Shown in pieces: positions 9,363 to 19,442 of a stretch of DNA of 64,000 nucleotides (position 1 is its first letter; each line of letters starts with the position of its first letter). A program made the position numbers and the translations under genes. The notes under the pieces were generated by a model that was given only the letters and a program-made list of their open reading frames with translations, had not been told where the DNA came from and ran no database searches. This stretch comes from DATFVJ01 sp963851085 (GTDB taxonomy: Bacteria; Actinomycetota; Actinomycetes; Streptosporangiales; Streptosporangiaceae), in contig CAWKNX010000022.1 of NCBI GenBank assembly GCA_963851085.1, positions 1-64,000 on the forward strand, read 5' to 3'.

Positions 9363-9480
9363 CGCTTCCTCCCACCCGAGGGCATTGTGCCCCTGATCGG
9401 AAGCGTAACCGGCGGCGGACGGCCGCCTGACCGCGCACGGACGCATGTGCGTCGGCGAACGCGCCCCGCGGCCGGGATCG

Positions 9481-11695
9481 CTACAGCTTCTCAAGCGGGG
9501 CGTACCGCAGGATCAGGTGCTTCACCCCGTGATCACCACCAAAGTCGATCTTCGCTTCCGCCCGCTCCCCCGCGCCGCCGACGCTCACCACCCTGCCGAG
9601 CCCGAACGCATCATGGGTGACCCGATCTCCTGGCACAAGCACGGGAACCTCCCTGTTCCCTGTGACCCGCACCCCGGGGCGGCTCGCGACCTGCTCGCTG
9701 GCCGGCGCCACAGTCACGGACGCCTCGCTGCGCCGCCAGTCGACAAGCCCGGCGGGGATCTCGGCGAGGAATCTCGAAGGGGCGGTGCACCGACGGGCGG
9801 CCCCACCAGGTGCGCAGCAGCGGTGCGAGTCAGGTACAGCCGCTCCCTGGCCCGGGTGATCCCGACATAGGCGAGCCGCCGCTCCTCCTCCAGCTCCCTC
9901 GCGTCACGCAGCGACCGCTGGTGCGGGAACACGCCCTCTTCCATCCCGGTGAGGAATACAACGGGAAACTCCAGGCCCTTGGCGGTGTGCAGGGTCATCA
10001 GGGTGACCACGCCGCCGTGATCCTCCCCCTCGGGAATCTGATCGGCGTCCGCGACCAGGGAGACCTGCTCGAGGAAATCCACCAGCGTCCCCTCGGGGTT
10101 GGCGCTCTCGAACTCGCGCGCCACCGCGACGAGCTGCGAGAGGTTCTCGATCCGGCTCTCGTCCTGCGGGTCCTCCGATTCGGTCAGCTCGGCCAGGTAG
10201 CCCGGAGCGGTCGAGCACCGCCTCGGCGATCTGCGAGGGCGCCATACCCGCGTCGACGAGCGCTCGCAGGCCGTTGATCAGCTCGTTGAACCCGGCGATC
10301 GAATGGGCCGAACGGGTGGCCAGGGCTGGCACCTCGTCCGGCCGGGCCAGCGCGGCGGCGAAGGTGATCCGCTCACGCTGCGCGAACGCCTCCACGCAGG
10401 CCTCTGCCCGGTCGCCGATGCCGCGCCTTGGCACATTCAGGATGCGGCGCAGTGACACAAGATCCTCGGGATTGGCCAGCAGCCTGAGATAGGCGAGCAG
10501 ATCGCGCACCTCACGGCGTTCGTAGAACCGCACGCCGCCCACGACCTTGTAGGGCAGGCCGGTGCGGATGAAGATCTCCTCGAAGACACGGGACTGGGCG
10601 TTGGTGCGGTAGAAGACGGCGACCTGGCCGGGCGTCGCCTCGCCCTCGTCGGAAAGACGATCCACCTCGGCGGCGACGAAAGCCGCCTCGTCATGCTCGT
10701 TGTCCGCGACGTACCCGGTGATTGAGCGGCCCTGCGCCCTGATCGGACCAGAGGTTCTTCGGCTTGCGGCCGGGATTGCGCGACACCACCGCGTTGGCCG
10801 CGGAGAGGATGTTCTGGGTGGACCTGTAGTTCTGCTCGAGCAGGATCACCTTCGCATCGGGGAAGTCCTGCTCGAACTCCTCGATGTTGCGGATCGTGGC
10901 GCCGCGGAACGCGTAGATGGACTGGTCGGCGTCACCCACCACGCAAAGCTCCGCTGGATCGTCATGGCCCACCAACTCTCGTACGAGCACATACTGCGCG
11001 TGGTTGGTGTCCTGGTACTCGTCGACCAGAATGTGCCTGAACCGCCGCCGGTAGTGCTCGGCCACCTCGGGGAAGGCCTGCAGCAGGCACACCGTCACCA
11101 TGATCAGGTCGTCGAAGTCCATCGCGCCGGACTCCACGAGCCTGCGCTGGTATGCCGTGTAGGCCTCGGCGAGCGCCTTCTCCTTGTGCGTGCGCGCGCG
11201 CGACTGGCGTACGTCTCGTAGTCGGCAAGCTCGTTCTTCAGGTTGGACACCTGAGCGAGCATCGCCTTGGGCGGGAACCACCGCGGGTCAAGGTCGAGCT
11301 CCCTGCAGACCAGCCCCATCAGCCGCTGCGAGTCCGCCTGGTCGTAGATGGAGAAGCTCGACGGGTAGCCGAAACGCTTGGCCTCGCGGCGCAGGATGCG
11401 GACGCAGGCCGAGTGGAAGGTCATCACCCACATCGCCCTCGCCCTGGCGCCGACCAGGGCGGTCGACCCGGCTGGCCATCTCGCCCGCCGCCTTGTTTGT
11501 GAAGGTGATCGCCAGGATCTCGGCCGGGCTGACGTGGCGCTGCGCGAGCAGGTGCGCGATGCGGTAGGTCAGCACGCGTGTCTTACCCGAGCCCGCGCCC
11601 GCGACGATGAGCAGGGGCGAGCCTTCGTGCACCACGGCCGCGCGCTGATGGGGGTTCAGGCCGTCGAGTAGTGGTTCTGCCGCCACGGTGGACAC
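9481..11695 (-). CDS. pcrA: PcrA/UvrD superfamily 1 helicase, multiple frameshifts
   Basis: All parts of a 738-residue UvrD-type 3'-5' DNA helicase are present in order: Q motif N-P-H-Q-R-A-A-V, Walker A A-G-A-G-S-G-K-T, motif Ia, T-F-H-S, Walker B V-D-E-Y-Q-D-T-N, G-D-A-D-Q-S-I-Y, Q-N-Y-R-S, T-L-H-T-A-K-G-L-E-F, V-G-I-T-R-A-R and the C-terminal D-R-V-T-H-D-A-F-G-L-G-R-V tail. They fall in successive frames with breaks near 11460, 11205, 10735, 10205 and 9775. Five independent single-base shifts in an otherwise conserved core gene look more like sequence error than decay. Proximity to sucCD matches mycobacterial uvrD1. Confidence 0.88.
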
Positions 11696-11806
11696 GTGCC
11701 AAGCGTAGGCGGTGGCGCCGACATGTCGCGGCCAGGCAGCGCGGCGGGTGCGGATCCGGGGACGCGGGGCGCGCGGAAATCAGGAAACCCGCGCTCCTCT
11801 CTTAGG

Positions 11807-12536
11807 ATGACCACGTGCTTAGCGACTCCGAGGTCCGCAGAAGTCCTGGTCATCACCGCCCATCCCGACGACGTGGACTTCGGCGCCGCGGGCACGGTCG
11901 CGACGTGGACGGACGCCGGGATCGAGGTCAGCTACTGCATCGTCACCGATGGTGATGCCGGCGGGTACGACGAGACGGTCGGCCGCGCGGAGATGGCGTC
12001 GATACAGGCGCGGTGAGCAGATCGCGGCGGCCAAGCACGTAGGAGTCGACGACGTGCGGTTCCTCGGTTACCCGGACGGCCGCGTCGAGGCCACGCTCGA
12101 GCTTCGCAAAGATCTTGCCAGGGTGATCAGGCAGGTCCGGCCGGAGCGGCTGGTATGCCACTCGCCCGAGCGGAACTACGTGCGGCTCGGCACCAGCCAT
12201 CCGGACCATCGCGCGGTCGGCGCCGCGGCACTCGACGCGGTGTACCCGGATGCGCGCAACCCGTTCGCTTTCCCCGAACTGCTCGCGGGGGAAGGACTCG
12301 CCGCCTGGACGGTGCGCGAGGTCTGGCTGACGGGGGGGCCTTCTCCCGACCGTTTCATCGACGTGACGGACACGTTCGGAAGAAAGATCGCCGCGCTGCG
12401 CGCGCACGAGAGCCAGACTGGGCACATGGACGGGCTCGAGGACCGTCTTCGCGGCTGGCTGGCCCGCGGCGCCGCCAGTGCGGGCCTGCCCGAGGGCCGG
12501 CTTGCCGAAGCGTTCCAGGTTGTCGAAACCGGCTGA
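11807..12536 (+). CDS. PIG-L/LmbE-family N-deacetylase, frameshifted
   Basis: The first frame holds the zinc motif A-H-P-D-D-V-D-F-G and T-D-G-D-A-G-G; the second, after a break near 12010, reads R-E-Q-I-A-A-A-K-H-V-G-V, H-S-P-E-R and S-H-P-D-H-R-A-V-G, which supplies the other zinc and catalytic histidines. Together they make about 240 residues, as usual for GlcNAc-type deacetylases such as MshB and Mca relatives. The substrate is not evident. The likely start ATG lacks a strong ribosome site. The mntP-like gene begins ten bases after the stop, so the two are probably co-transcribed. Confidence 0.8.
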
Positions 12537-12545
12537 GCGGTCGCG

Positions 12546-13214
12546 TTGTTTGCGCTTCTCCTCCTCGCCGCCTCGGTCGGGCTGTCCAACTTCGCAGGAG
12601 CGATCGGGATCGGCGTGTCTGGGACCGATGCGAGCATCCGATGGCGTATCGGCGTGGTTTTCGGCGCGTTCGAGGCCGGTATGCCCGTCGTCGGCCTGGC
12701 GATCGGCCGGCAGCTTACGGTCAGCCTCGGCGACGCGACCGGCTGGGCAGGTGCGGCTCTCCTGATCGCCGTGGGCATCTATGGGCTCGTGGACGCCTTA
12801 AGCGGCCGTACCCGCGATTCCCGGCGCCGCCGCCGCGACGGCGGCCGTGACAGCGAGCGTGACGACAGCAACGGTCACCTCGATCCCAATCGCGACAGCG
12901 AGGGTGCGCGCGATCGCGACCGCGCGCCTGACCGGACCGTCCGGAATCCGCAGAGCACCGGGCGGCTGCTGATCAGCGGGCTCGCGCTGAGCCTCGACAA
13001 CCTCGCCGTCGGCTTCGCGCTCGGCACGCTGGCCGCGGGACCCGTGGGAATCCTGCTGTCGGCCGTGGTCATCGGCAGCGTCAGCGTGGCCATGTCCCTG
13101 GCCGGCCTCGAACTTGGCGCGCGAATCGGCGCAGCGGCACAGCACAGGAGCGAACTCTTCGGCGCGGTGATCCTGATCACGGTCGCGGCCGGAATCGGTA
13201 CCGGCGTCATCTGA
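12546..13214 (+). CDS. MntP-family manganese efflux protein
   Basis: A 222-residue membrane protein with the two-fold repeat of the MntP family: three helices, a charged loop, three helices. The repeats carry L-S-N-F-A-G-A-I-G-I-G in the first half and L-S-L-D-N-L-A-V-G-F-A-L-G in the second, the latter with the conserved acidic residue of MntP; in the first half the Asp is replaced by Asn. The central loop is unusually long and made almost only of Arg, Asp and Asn. The start is a TTG with a weak ribosome site, so it may rely on coupling to the PIG-L gene. Mn2+ export is inferred from the family. Confidence 0.8.
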   Translation: MFALLLLAASVGLSNFAGAIGIGVSGTDASIRWRIGVVFGAFEAGMPVVGLAIGRQLTVSLGDATGWAGAALLIAVGIYGLVDALSGRTRDSRRRRRDGGRDSERDDSNGHLDPNRDSEGARDRDRAPDRTVRNPQSTGRLLISGLALSLDNLAVGFALGTLAAGPVGILLSAVVIGSVSVAMSLAGLELGARIGAAAQHRSELFGAVILITVAAGIGTGVI

Positions 13215-13737
13215 ACGCGGCCGCGCGGGCCAGCCGTACCTCGGTGACGCCGGTGCCGTCATCCACGTCCAGCCTGGTCCGCCCATCGAGGCGGAACCCG
13301 GCAGCCTGGTAGAAGCGGATCGCACGCGAGTTCTGGCCGTAGGCGTACACGCACACCGGCGCGAAGCCGCGGCACAGCAGATCGTCGACGGCATGGCCGA
13401 ACAGCCGCCTGCCCAGACCCGTGCCGATCCGAGCCGGGTCGACGTACAGCCCGAGCACCTCTGCGGCGTGCGGGCCGAGGTCGGCGTCCCAGGGCCCGGC
13501 AGGGCCCGTGCGGCAGTAGGCGGACACGATACCCGCGTCGTCCAGGACCCAGAGCCGGTCGTCGTCAGGGATCGTCGCCACGTACTCGGCCCACGCCTGC
13601 GCCTTCTTATCAGCGCTGAGCGCGGCCAGCAGGCTGTCCGGAAGGATGCCGACGTAGGCGGCCTGCCAAGCCCGGACGTTCAGCGCACCGACCTCGCCTG
13701 AATCGGCCGCCATGGCACAGCGTATGGTCACCGGCAC
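13207..13737 (-). CDS. GNAT-family N-acetyltransferase
   Basis: About 176 residues with the GNAT core: an N-terminal A-L-N-V-R-A-W-Q-A-A-Y-V-G-I-L-P-D segment typical of the RimI-like actinobacterial branch, V-L-G-L-Y-V-D-P, then the acetyl-CoA loop R-I-G-T-G-L-G-R-R-L-F, and N-S-R-A-I-R-F-Y-Q-A-A-G-F. The GTG start has a GAGG site eight bases upstream. It converges on mntP with an eight-base tail overlap. The acetyl acceptor cannot be predicted. Confidence 0.85.
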   Translation of the reverse strand: MPVTIRCAMAADSGEVGALNVRAWQAAYVGILPDSLLAALSADKKAQAWAEYVATIPDDDRLWVLDDAGIVSAYCRTGPAGPWDADLGPHAAEVLGLYVDPARIGTGLGRRLFGHAVDDLLCRGFAPVCVYAYGQNSRAIRFYQAAGFRLDGRTRLDVDDGTGVTEVRLARAAAFR

Positions 13738-13805
13738 AAAGCCAGCCTCGCAGAGCAATGTCCACCCATACGACAGGTTTTTCCGCCGCGGCGGGGCGCG
13801 GGCGG

Positions 13806-15329
13806 CTACTGGCTCAGCGTTGTGCCAAGAGCCGTGTAGTCCTGGTCCAGTTGGTCGAGCAGCTGCGCGATGTTCGAGCTCTGTACCGTCTGCTGATACT
13901 GGCTCACCGAGGTGGAGGCGGCGAGGCGCTCGAATACCTGCTGCGCCTGCCCGGCCACCGAGGCCAGCTGTGAAGCCGCCGCCGAAGATCCGGGCGGCAT
14001 CGAGATGTCGCGAATCGCCTGCCCGAAGTCACCGAAGCTCTTCGCGACCTGCCGGTCGGCGCTGGTCACGCAGGACAGTGCTTGCGTCGAGTTCTGGCAG
14101 GACGACGAGGTGGTCGCGAACGTCCTCGTCGCATCGGTCAGCTGGGTGTAGGCGATCCTCGACTGGGTGATCGCGTCTGCACGCTGCACGACGCCGCCGG
14201 TCGAGGACACGACCGAACTGATGAACACGGCGTAGAGCACCCAGACAACCACACCTGCGGCGGTGAACAGCCCGACAAGCTGAGCCTGCCCTTTGGTGAG
14301 GACAAGCTGCCACAAGCTCTGGCCGGCGGGCGCACCGTAGCCGGGTGTCGGCGCACCGTAGCCGGGCGAGGGAGGTGGCCCGTAGCCGGGTGCCGGAGGT
14401 GCCTCACCGTAACCGGGCGCGGGCGGCGGCGGGCCGTAACCAGGTGTGGCAGGCGCCTCGCCATAACCGGACGCGGGCGGCGGCGGGCCATAGCCGGGCG
14501 CGGGCGGCGGCGGGCCATAGCCGGGCACGGATGGCGCCTCGCCGTAACCGGGCGCCGGAGGCGCCTGCCCATAGCCGGGCGGCGGCCCATAGCCTGGCGC
14601 AGCCGCCACGGCCCCCTGCGCAGCCAGGTCACGGTCGCCGAAAAGCCCCCACGGGTACTCAGAGGTGAGCAGCAGCAGATACCCGCTGATCCTGGTCTGG
14701 AAGCGCAGGACTGCCGCGATCGCCTGGTAGAGCGGCGTGGGCATGATCCCGGAGAAAAGGACGATCAGCCACGTGATGAACAGGCCGATCGTGTAGAGCC
14801 CGATGACCGCGACGTATCCGACGATCTCGGCAGGGATGACAAGCACGAAGCGAAACAGCACCGCCAGCCGGTTCAGCTTTCCTGGCCGGACCGCGAGCCG
14901 GATCGGATAGTCGACATCGTCGAACGTGAACGGCGGGTACTCGTCCGTCAGCAGAGCCAGGTACGCCGAGACCCTGGTTGCCCAGCGCAGGTAACCGGGC
15001 AGGAAGTCGGCGGCGAAGCGAGGCAGGCGGCCCATGAACAGGGCGCCGAACCAGCCGATCACCAGGACAATCTCGGCGACGATGCCGATGACGGCTAAGA
15101 CAATCAGCTGTGGGATCGCCAAGATAATCCGGAAGAACACGGTGAGCCGGCTCTGCGTCGCCGGCCCGGCGAAGGCCATGAGCACGGGCGCGGGACCAGC
15201 CTCGAATGCGTCCGGCGGGTTCGGCTGCACCGGCGGTGCGAGCGGTCCTCCAGCCACGTCGACCACTCCTCGTGGGTCGGCCAGTTCCTCTGCTCGGGAA
15301 CCTTTCTGCTCGGGAACCCTAGTGTGCAC
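13806..15329 (-). CDS. DUF4389 membrane protein with Pro-Gly-Tyr-Gly repeats
   Basis: The 507-residue protein has two DUF4389 units near residues 50-225, each with a membrane hairpin and the L-T-D-E-Y-P-P-F / L-T-S-E-Y-P-W-G-L-F signature. About 110 residues follow in which P-G-Y-G recurs some eleven times among Pro and Ala, then another transmembrane helix near residue 340 and an extracellular domain of about 140 residues, rich in Ser, Thr and Gln, with two cysteines. Such low-complexity linkers often cross or lie on the membrane. The function of DUF4389 is unknown. Upstream runs the divergently transcribed cox cluster. Confidence 0.85.
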   Translation of the reverse strand: MHTRVPEQKGSRAEELADPRGVVDVAGGPLAPPVQPNPPDAFEAGPAPVLMAFAGPATQSRLTVFFRIILAIPQLIVLAVIGIVAEIVLVIGWFGALFMGRLPRFAADFLPGYLRWATRVSAYLALLTDEYPPFTFDDVDYPIRLAVRPGKLNRLAVLFRFVLVIPAEIVGYVAVIGLYTIGLFITWLIVLFSGIMPTPLYQAIAAVLRFQTRISGYLLLLTSEYPWGLFGDRDLAAQGAVAAAPGYGPPPGYGQAPPAPGYGEAPSVPGYGPPPPAPGYGPPPPASGYGEAPATPGYGPPPPAPGYGEAPPAPGYGPPPSPGYGAPTPGYGAPAGQSLWQLVLTKGQAQLVGLFTAAGVVVWVLYAVFISSVVSSTGGVVQRADAITQSRIAYTQLTDATRTFATTSSSCQNSTQALSCVTSADRQVAKSFGDFGQAIRDISMPPGSSAAASQLASVAGQAQQVFERLAASTSVSQYQQTVQSSNIAQLLDQLDQDYTALGTTLSQ

Positions 15330-15615
15330 CAGACCGTTTCACAAAGATCGGGATCAATTTTGTTGATCTTGGGAGAGATCGGCGTCCGCCATTCTGCTGG
15401 CGGTAATCAACAGTAGGACGCGCCGCTCCCGCGGCACGCGGGGATGCGCCAGGGCCGGTCGGCGAGTGGTACGCCGCGCGATGATCAACTCAGTCCATGA
15501 AGCCCTCACTGCCGGTCGTGACCTCGGGCAACAGCCGACGGCTGAGGACTGGTGTGCCTGGTACGGCGAGCCTAAGTTAGCACTGAGCGCACTGGCCCCA
15601 AGGAGGAGGTCGCGC

Positions 15616-16107
15616 ATGACCCACATCACCCTGACCGTTGATTCCGTCATCTATGCCGACGACGTTGAGCCCCGGCTGCTGCTTGTGCACTATCTACGCG
15701 AGGTCGCCGGCAAGACGGGCACGCCGATCGGCTGCGACACCAGCAACTGCGGTGCGTGCACCGTGCTGATGGACGGCGTGTCGGTCAAAAGCTGCGCAGT
15801 GCTCGCCGTCCAGGCGGACGGCAGCGATATAACGACCATCCAGGGGATGGCCAACGGCGAATGGCATCCACTTCAACAGGCGTTCCATGACGAGCACGCC
15901 CTGCAATGCGGCTACTGCACACCTGGCATGATCATGGCGGCCGCCGACCTGCTCCGCGAGAGCCCGCAGCCGAGCGAGGACGAGATCCGGGAGGCCTGGA
16001 GGGCAACCTCTGCCGCTGTACCGGCTACCAGAACATCGTCCGCGCTGTACAGCGGGCAGCGAATGCGGGTGCGGCAGCGCACCGCGCAGACGGGGGGCCA
16101 GGCATGA
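15616..16107 (+). CDS. coxS: CO dehydrogenase/xanthine dehydrogenase-family iron-sulfur subunit, frameshifted
   Basis: A perfect AGGAGG lies before the ATG. The product has the plant-type [2Fe-2S] cluster C-D-T-S-N-C-G-A-C-T-V-L and the second cluster motif C-G-Y-C-T-P-G-M-I ... G-N-L-C-R-C-T-G-Y-Q-N. The last Cys pair is in another frame: one G is missing near 15995 and one is surplus in a six-G run near 16095, after which the TGA overlaps the coxL ATG. Both shifts sit in G runs. The corrected length of about 163 residues is normal. It passes electrons from the molybdenum site to FAD. Confidence 0.88.
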   Translation: MTHITLTVDSVIYADDVEPRLLLVHYLREVAGKTGTPIGCDTSNCGACTVLMDGVSVKSCAVLAVQADGSDITTIQGMANGEWHPLQQAFHDEHALQCGYCTPGMIMAAADLLRESPQPSEDEIREAWRATSAAVPATRTSSALYSGQRMRVRQRTAQTGGQA

Positions 16108-18519
16108 CCGCCACCCGGACGAACAGCAGCCGGATCGGCCGGGCCAGAGGTCGGCAAGGCGCGGGCACGCAAGGAAGACGCGCGCCTGGTCACCGGCGAG
16201 ACCAACTGGACGGACAACATCGTGCTGCCGGGCATGCTGCACATGGCCTTCGTGCGCAGCCCGCTCGCGCACGCCCGCATCACCCGGGTCGACACCTCCG
16301 CCGCACGCAAGCTACCCGGCGTGGTGGCCGCGTTCTCCGGTGCCGATTTCGCCGCGGAACAGGGCAGCCTGCCGTGCGCCTGGCCGGTGACCGACGACAT
16401 CGTGATCCCCGACCATCCGCCGATGGCGGTGGACGAGGTTCGTTACGTCGGCGAGGCGGTGGCCTGCGTGATAGCCCGCGATCGTTACACCGCGGCGGAC
16501 GCGCTCGAGGCCATCGACGTCGACTACGAGCCGCTGTCCCCCGTGCTCGACATGCGGTCCGCGCTCGCCGACGACTCGCCGAAGGTGCACGCGAGCACGC
16601 AGGGCAACCGCTCGTTCGAGTGGGTCTTCAGCAACGGCGACCTGGACGCGGCGTTCCGCGACGCCCCGGTCGTGATCGAGCGAAACTACGTGCAGCAGCG
16701 GCTGATCCCGAGCGCCATGGAGCCGCGGGCCGTCGTCTGCGCGCCCAACGGCGACGAGTTCACGCTCTGGTCCGCGACCCAGATCCCGCACGTGCTGCGG
16801 GTCATGCTGGCCGTGGTGACCGGAATCCCCGAGCAGAACCTGCGCGTGATCGCGCCCGACGTCGGCGGCGGCTTCGGCTCGAAGTTGCAGGTCACCGCCG
16901 AGGAAGTGATCGCCCTGCTGGTGGCGCGGCGGCTCCGGCGGCCGGTCAAGTGGACCGAGTCGCGCAGCGAAGGCAACATGACCGTGCATCACGGGCGCGA
17001 CCAGTTGCAGCGCATCAAGATCGCGGCGGACCGTGACGGCCGGATCCGGGGCCTGTCCGTCGACATCCTCGCCGACATGGGCGCCTATCTGATGCTGGTC
17101 ACGCCGGGTGTGCCGATTCTCGGCGCTTTCATGTACAACGGCATCTACAAGATGGACGCTTACTCGTTCCGCTGCACCGGAGTGTTCACCACCAAGATGC
17201 CGACCGACGCCTACCGCGGCGCGGGCCGTCCCGAGGCGACCTTCGCCATCGAGCGCATCATGGACGAGCTCGCCACCGAACTCGGCATGGACCCGCTCGA
17301 ACTGCGGGAGCGGAACTGGATCACCCACGAGGAGTTCCCTTACGCGACGATCGCGGGGCTCACCTACGACTCGGGGAACTACGAGGCGGCCACGGCGAAG
17401 GCCCGTCAGATCTTCGGCTACGACGAACTGCGCAAGGAGCAGATGGAGCGGCGCGCGAGCGGCGACAAGGTCCAGCTCGGCATCGGTGTGTCCACCTTCA
17501 CCGAGATGTGCGGGCTGGCCCCGTCCAGGGTGCTGGGCCAGCTCTTGTACGCGGCGGGCGGCTGGGAGTACGCGTCGGTTCGGATGCTGCCCACGGGCAA
17601 GGTCGAGGTGATCACCGGCTCGAGCGCGCATGGGCAGGGGCATGAGACCGCGTGGAGCCAGATTGCCGCGGACGCGCTCGGCGTGCCGTTCGAGGACGTC
17701 CGGGTGCTGCACGGCGACACCCAGGTGTCGCACAAGGGCATGGACACCTACGGCTCCCGCTCGCTGACGGTGGGCGGCATCGCGTTGCTCTCCGCCTGCG
17801 ACAAGGTGGTAGCCAAGGCGAAGGTCATCGCGTCCAAGCTGCTCGAGGCGCCGCCGGAGGAAGTGGAGTTCGCCGGTGGGGTCTTCCAGGCCAAGGGAAG
17901 CGAGGGTCCGGGCAAGACGATGCAGGAGATCGCTTTCACCACGTTCGCGGCGCATGACCTGCCCGACGGGGTGGAACCTTCGCTCGACGCCGACGCCACC
18001 TTCGACCCGGATACGTTCTCCTTCCCGCACGGCACCCACCTGTGCGCGACCGAGGTGGACACGGAGACGGGCCAGGTGAAGATCCGGTCCTACGTGGCGG
18101 TGGACGACGTCGGCCGGGTGGTGAACCCCGCCATTGTCGAAGGTCAGGTGCACGGCGGCATCGCTCAGGGCATCGCGCAGGCGCTCTACGAGGAAGCCGT
18201 CTACGACGCGGACGGGAACCTGCTGACGACCACCATGGCCGACTACCTGCTGCCGTCAGCCGCTGACCTGCCAACCTTCGTCACCGACCGCACCGAGACT
18301 CCCTCCACCACGAATCCGCTCGGGGTCAAGGGAGTCGGCGAGGCCGGCACGATCGCGTCCACCCCCGCGGTGGTGAACGCGATCGTGGACGCGCTGCGGC
18401 CGCTCGGCGTAAGGGACGTGGCGATGCCCTGCACGCCCGAGCGGGTGTGGCGGGCCATCCAGGAAGCTCCGCTGCCGTGGGGGGCAACCCCCCAAGACCT
18501 CCCCGGAGGTGCGCGATGA
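16104..18519 (+). CDS. coxL: Molybdenum hydroxylase large subunit, form II CoxL-like
   Basis: Apart from one extra base near 16142, just after the ATGA overlap with coxS, the frame is open for nearly 790 residues. It contains G-S-K-L-Q, the molybdopterin-binding G-V-S-T-F-T-E-M and G-S-S-A-H-G-Q-G-H-E-T-A-W-S-Q segments, and G-V-G-E-A-G at the end. The loop at the active site reads A-Y-R-G-A-G-R, the form II signature; proven CO dehydrogenases of form I have A-Y-x-C-S-F-R. The gene order S-L-M also matches form II. The enzyme is therefore a molybdenum hydroxylase of uncertain substrate rather than a proven CO oxidiser. Confidence 0.88.
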
Positions 18520-19373
18520 TCCCGGCCAAGTTCGGCTACGTGCGGCCCGCTTCGCTCTCGGACGCGGTCGCCGCGCTCGGGGCGGGCGACGAGGATGCCA
18601 AGGTGATCGCGGGCGGGCAGAGCCTGATCCCACTGCTGCGCCTGCGGCTCGCGGACCCGGGCCTGCTCGTGGATATCGGCAGGCTCACCGAACTGCGCGG
18701 TGTCGTGGACGAGGGTGCCACGCTGCGGATCGGCGCGCTCACCACCCACTACGAACTGGCACACGACCCGGTGATCGCCGAGCACTGCGGCCTGATCACC
18801 GAGGCGGCGGCGACCGTTGCCGACCCCGCCGTCCGGCATCGCGGCACCTTCGGCGGCTCGCTCGTGCACGCCGACCCCGCTGGTGACCTGCCGGCGGTGG
18901 CGGTCGCGCTCAGTGCGACGCTGCTCGCGCAGGGGCCCGCGGGCGAAAGGGAGATCCCTGCCGCGGACTTCTTCGTCGACTACCTGACCACCACGCTGGG
19001 CGCCGACGAGATAGTCACCGCGGTCCGGGTGCCCAAACTCGGCCCTGGCTGGGGATTCAGGTACGAGAAATTCCATCGCACCGCACAGGCGTGGGCTATC
19101 GTCGGCGTGGCCGCGGCGGTCCGCCGGGGCAACGGGCAGGTCAGCGAGGCCAGGGTCGGGCTGACTAACATGGCCATGATCCCGGTCAGAGCGTCCGCGG
19201 TCGAAGCGGCCGCGGCGGGAATGCCTGCAACGGCGCAGTCGCTACGGCAAGCGGCGTCGCACGCCGACGAGACCGCGCAGCCACCCAATGACCTGCACGG
19301 ATCAGCGGAATACCGGCGTCACCTGGCGCGTGTGCTCACGGGCAGAGCGCTCGCGGCGGCGGCCGGGGTGTGA
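18516..19373 (+). CDS. coxM: Molybdenum hydroxylase FAD-binding medium subunit
   Basis: The 285-residue product has both FAD motifs: A-G-G-Q-S-L-I-P-L-L-R-L-R near residue 32 and T-F-G-G-S-L near residue 108, with the C-terminal CO dehydrogenase flavoprotein domain. Its ATG overlaps the coxL stop in an ATGA and has GGAGG upstream, showing translational coupling. The frame is intact. It accepts electrons from CoxS and hands them to a quinone or other carrier. Confidence 0.93.
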   Translation: MIPAKFGYVRPASLSDAVAALGAGDEDAKVIAGGQSLIPLLRLRLADPGLLVDIGRLTELRGVVDEGATLRIGALTTHYELAHDPVIAEHCGLITEAAATVADPAVRHRGTFGGSLVHADPAGDLPAVAVALSATLLAQGPAGEREIPAADFFVDYLTTTLGADEIVTAVRVPKLGPGWGFRYEKFHRTAQAWAIVGVAAAVRRGNGQVSEARVGLTNMAMIPVRASAVEAAAAGMPATAQSLRQAASHADETAQPPNDLHGSAEYRRHLARVLTGRALAAAAGV

Positions 19374-19442
19374 GCAACTGCCCGCTGTGCCCGCGGCCGC
19401 GACGGCGGCCGCGGGCACAGCAGGCAATGCGAAGGGAAGAAA

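Noticed and set aside
16312..18153. Long minus-strand open frame opposite coxL (613 codons)
   Set aside because: It is the usual antisense shadow of a high-GC gene; coxL on the other strand has all family motifs.
15616..18519. Calling this operon a proven CO dehydrogenase
   Set aside because: The active-site loop A-Y-R-G-A-G-R is form II, not the form I A-Y-x-C-S-F-R of demonstrated CO oxidisers.
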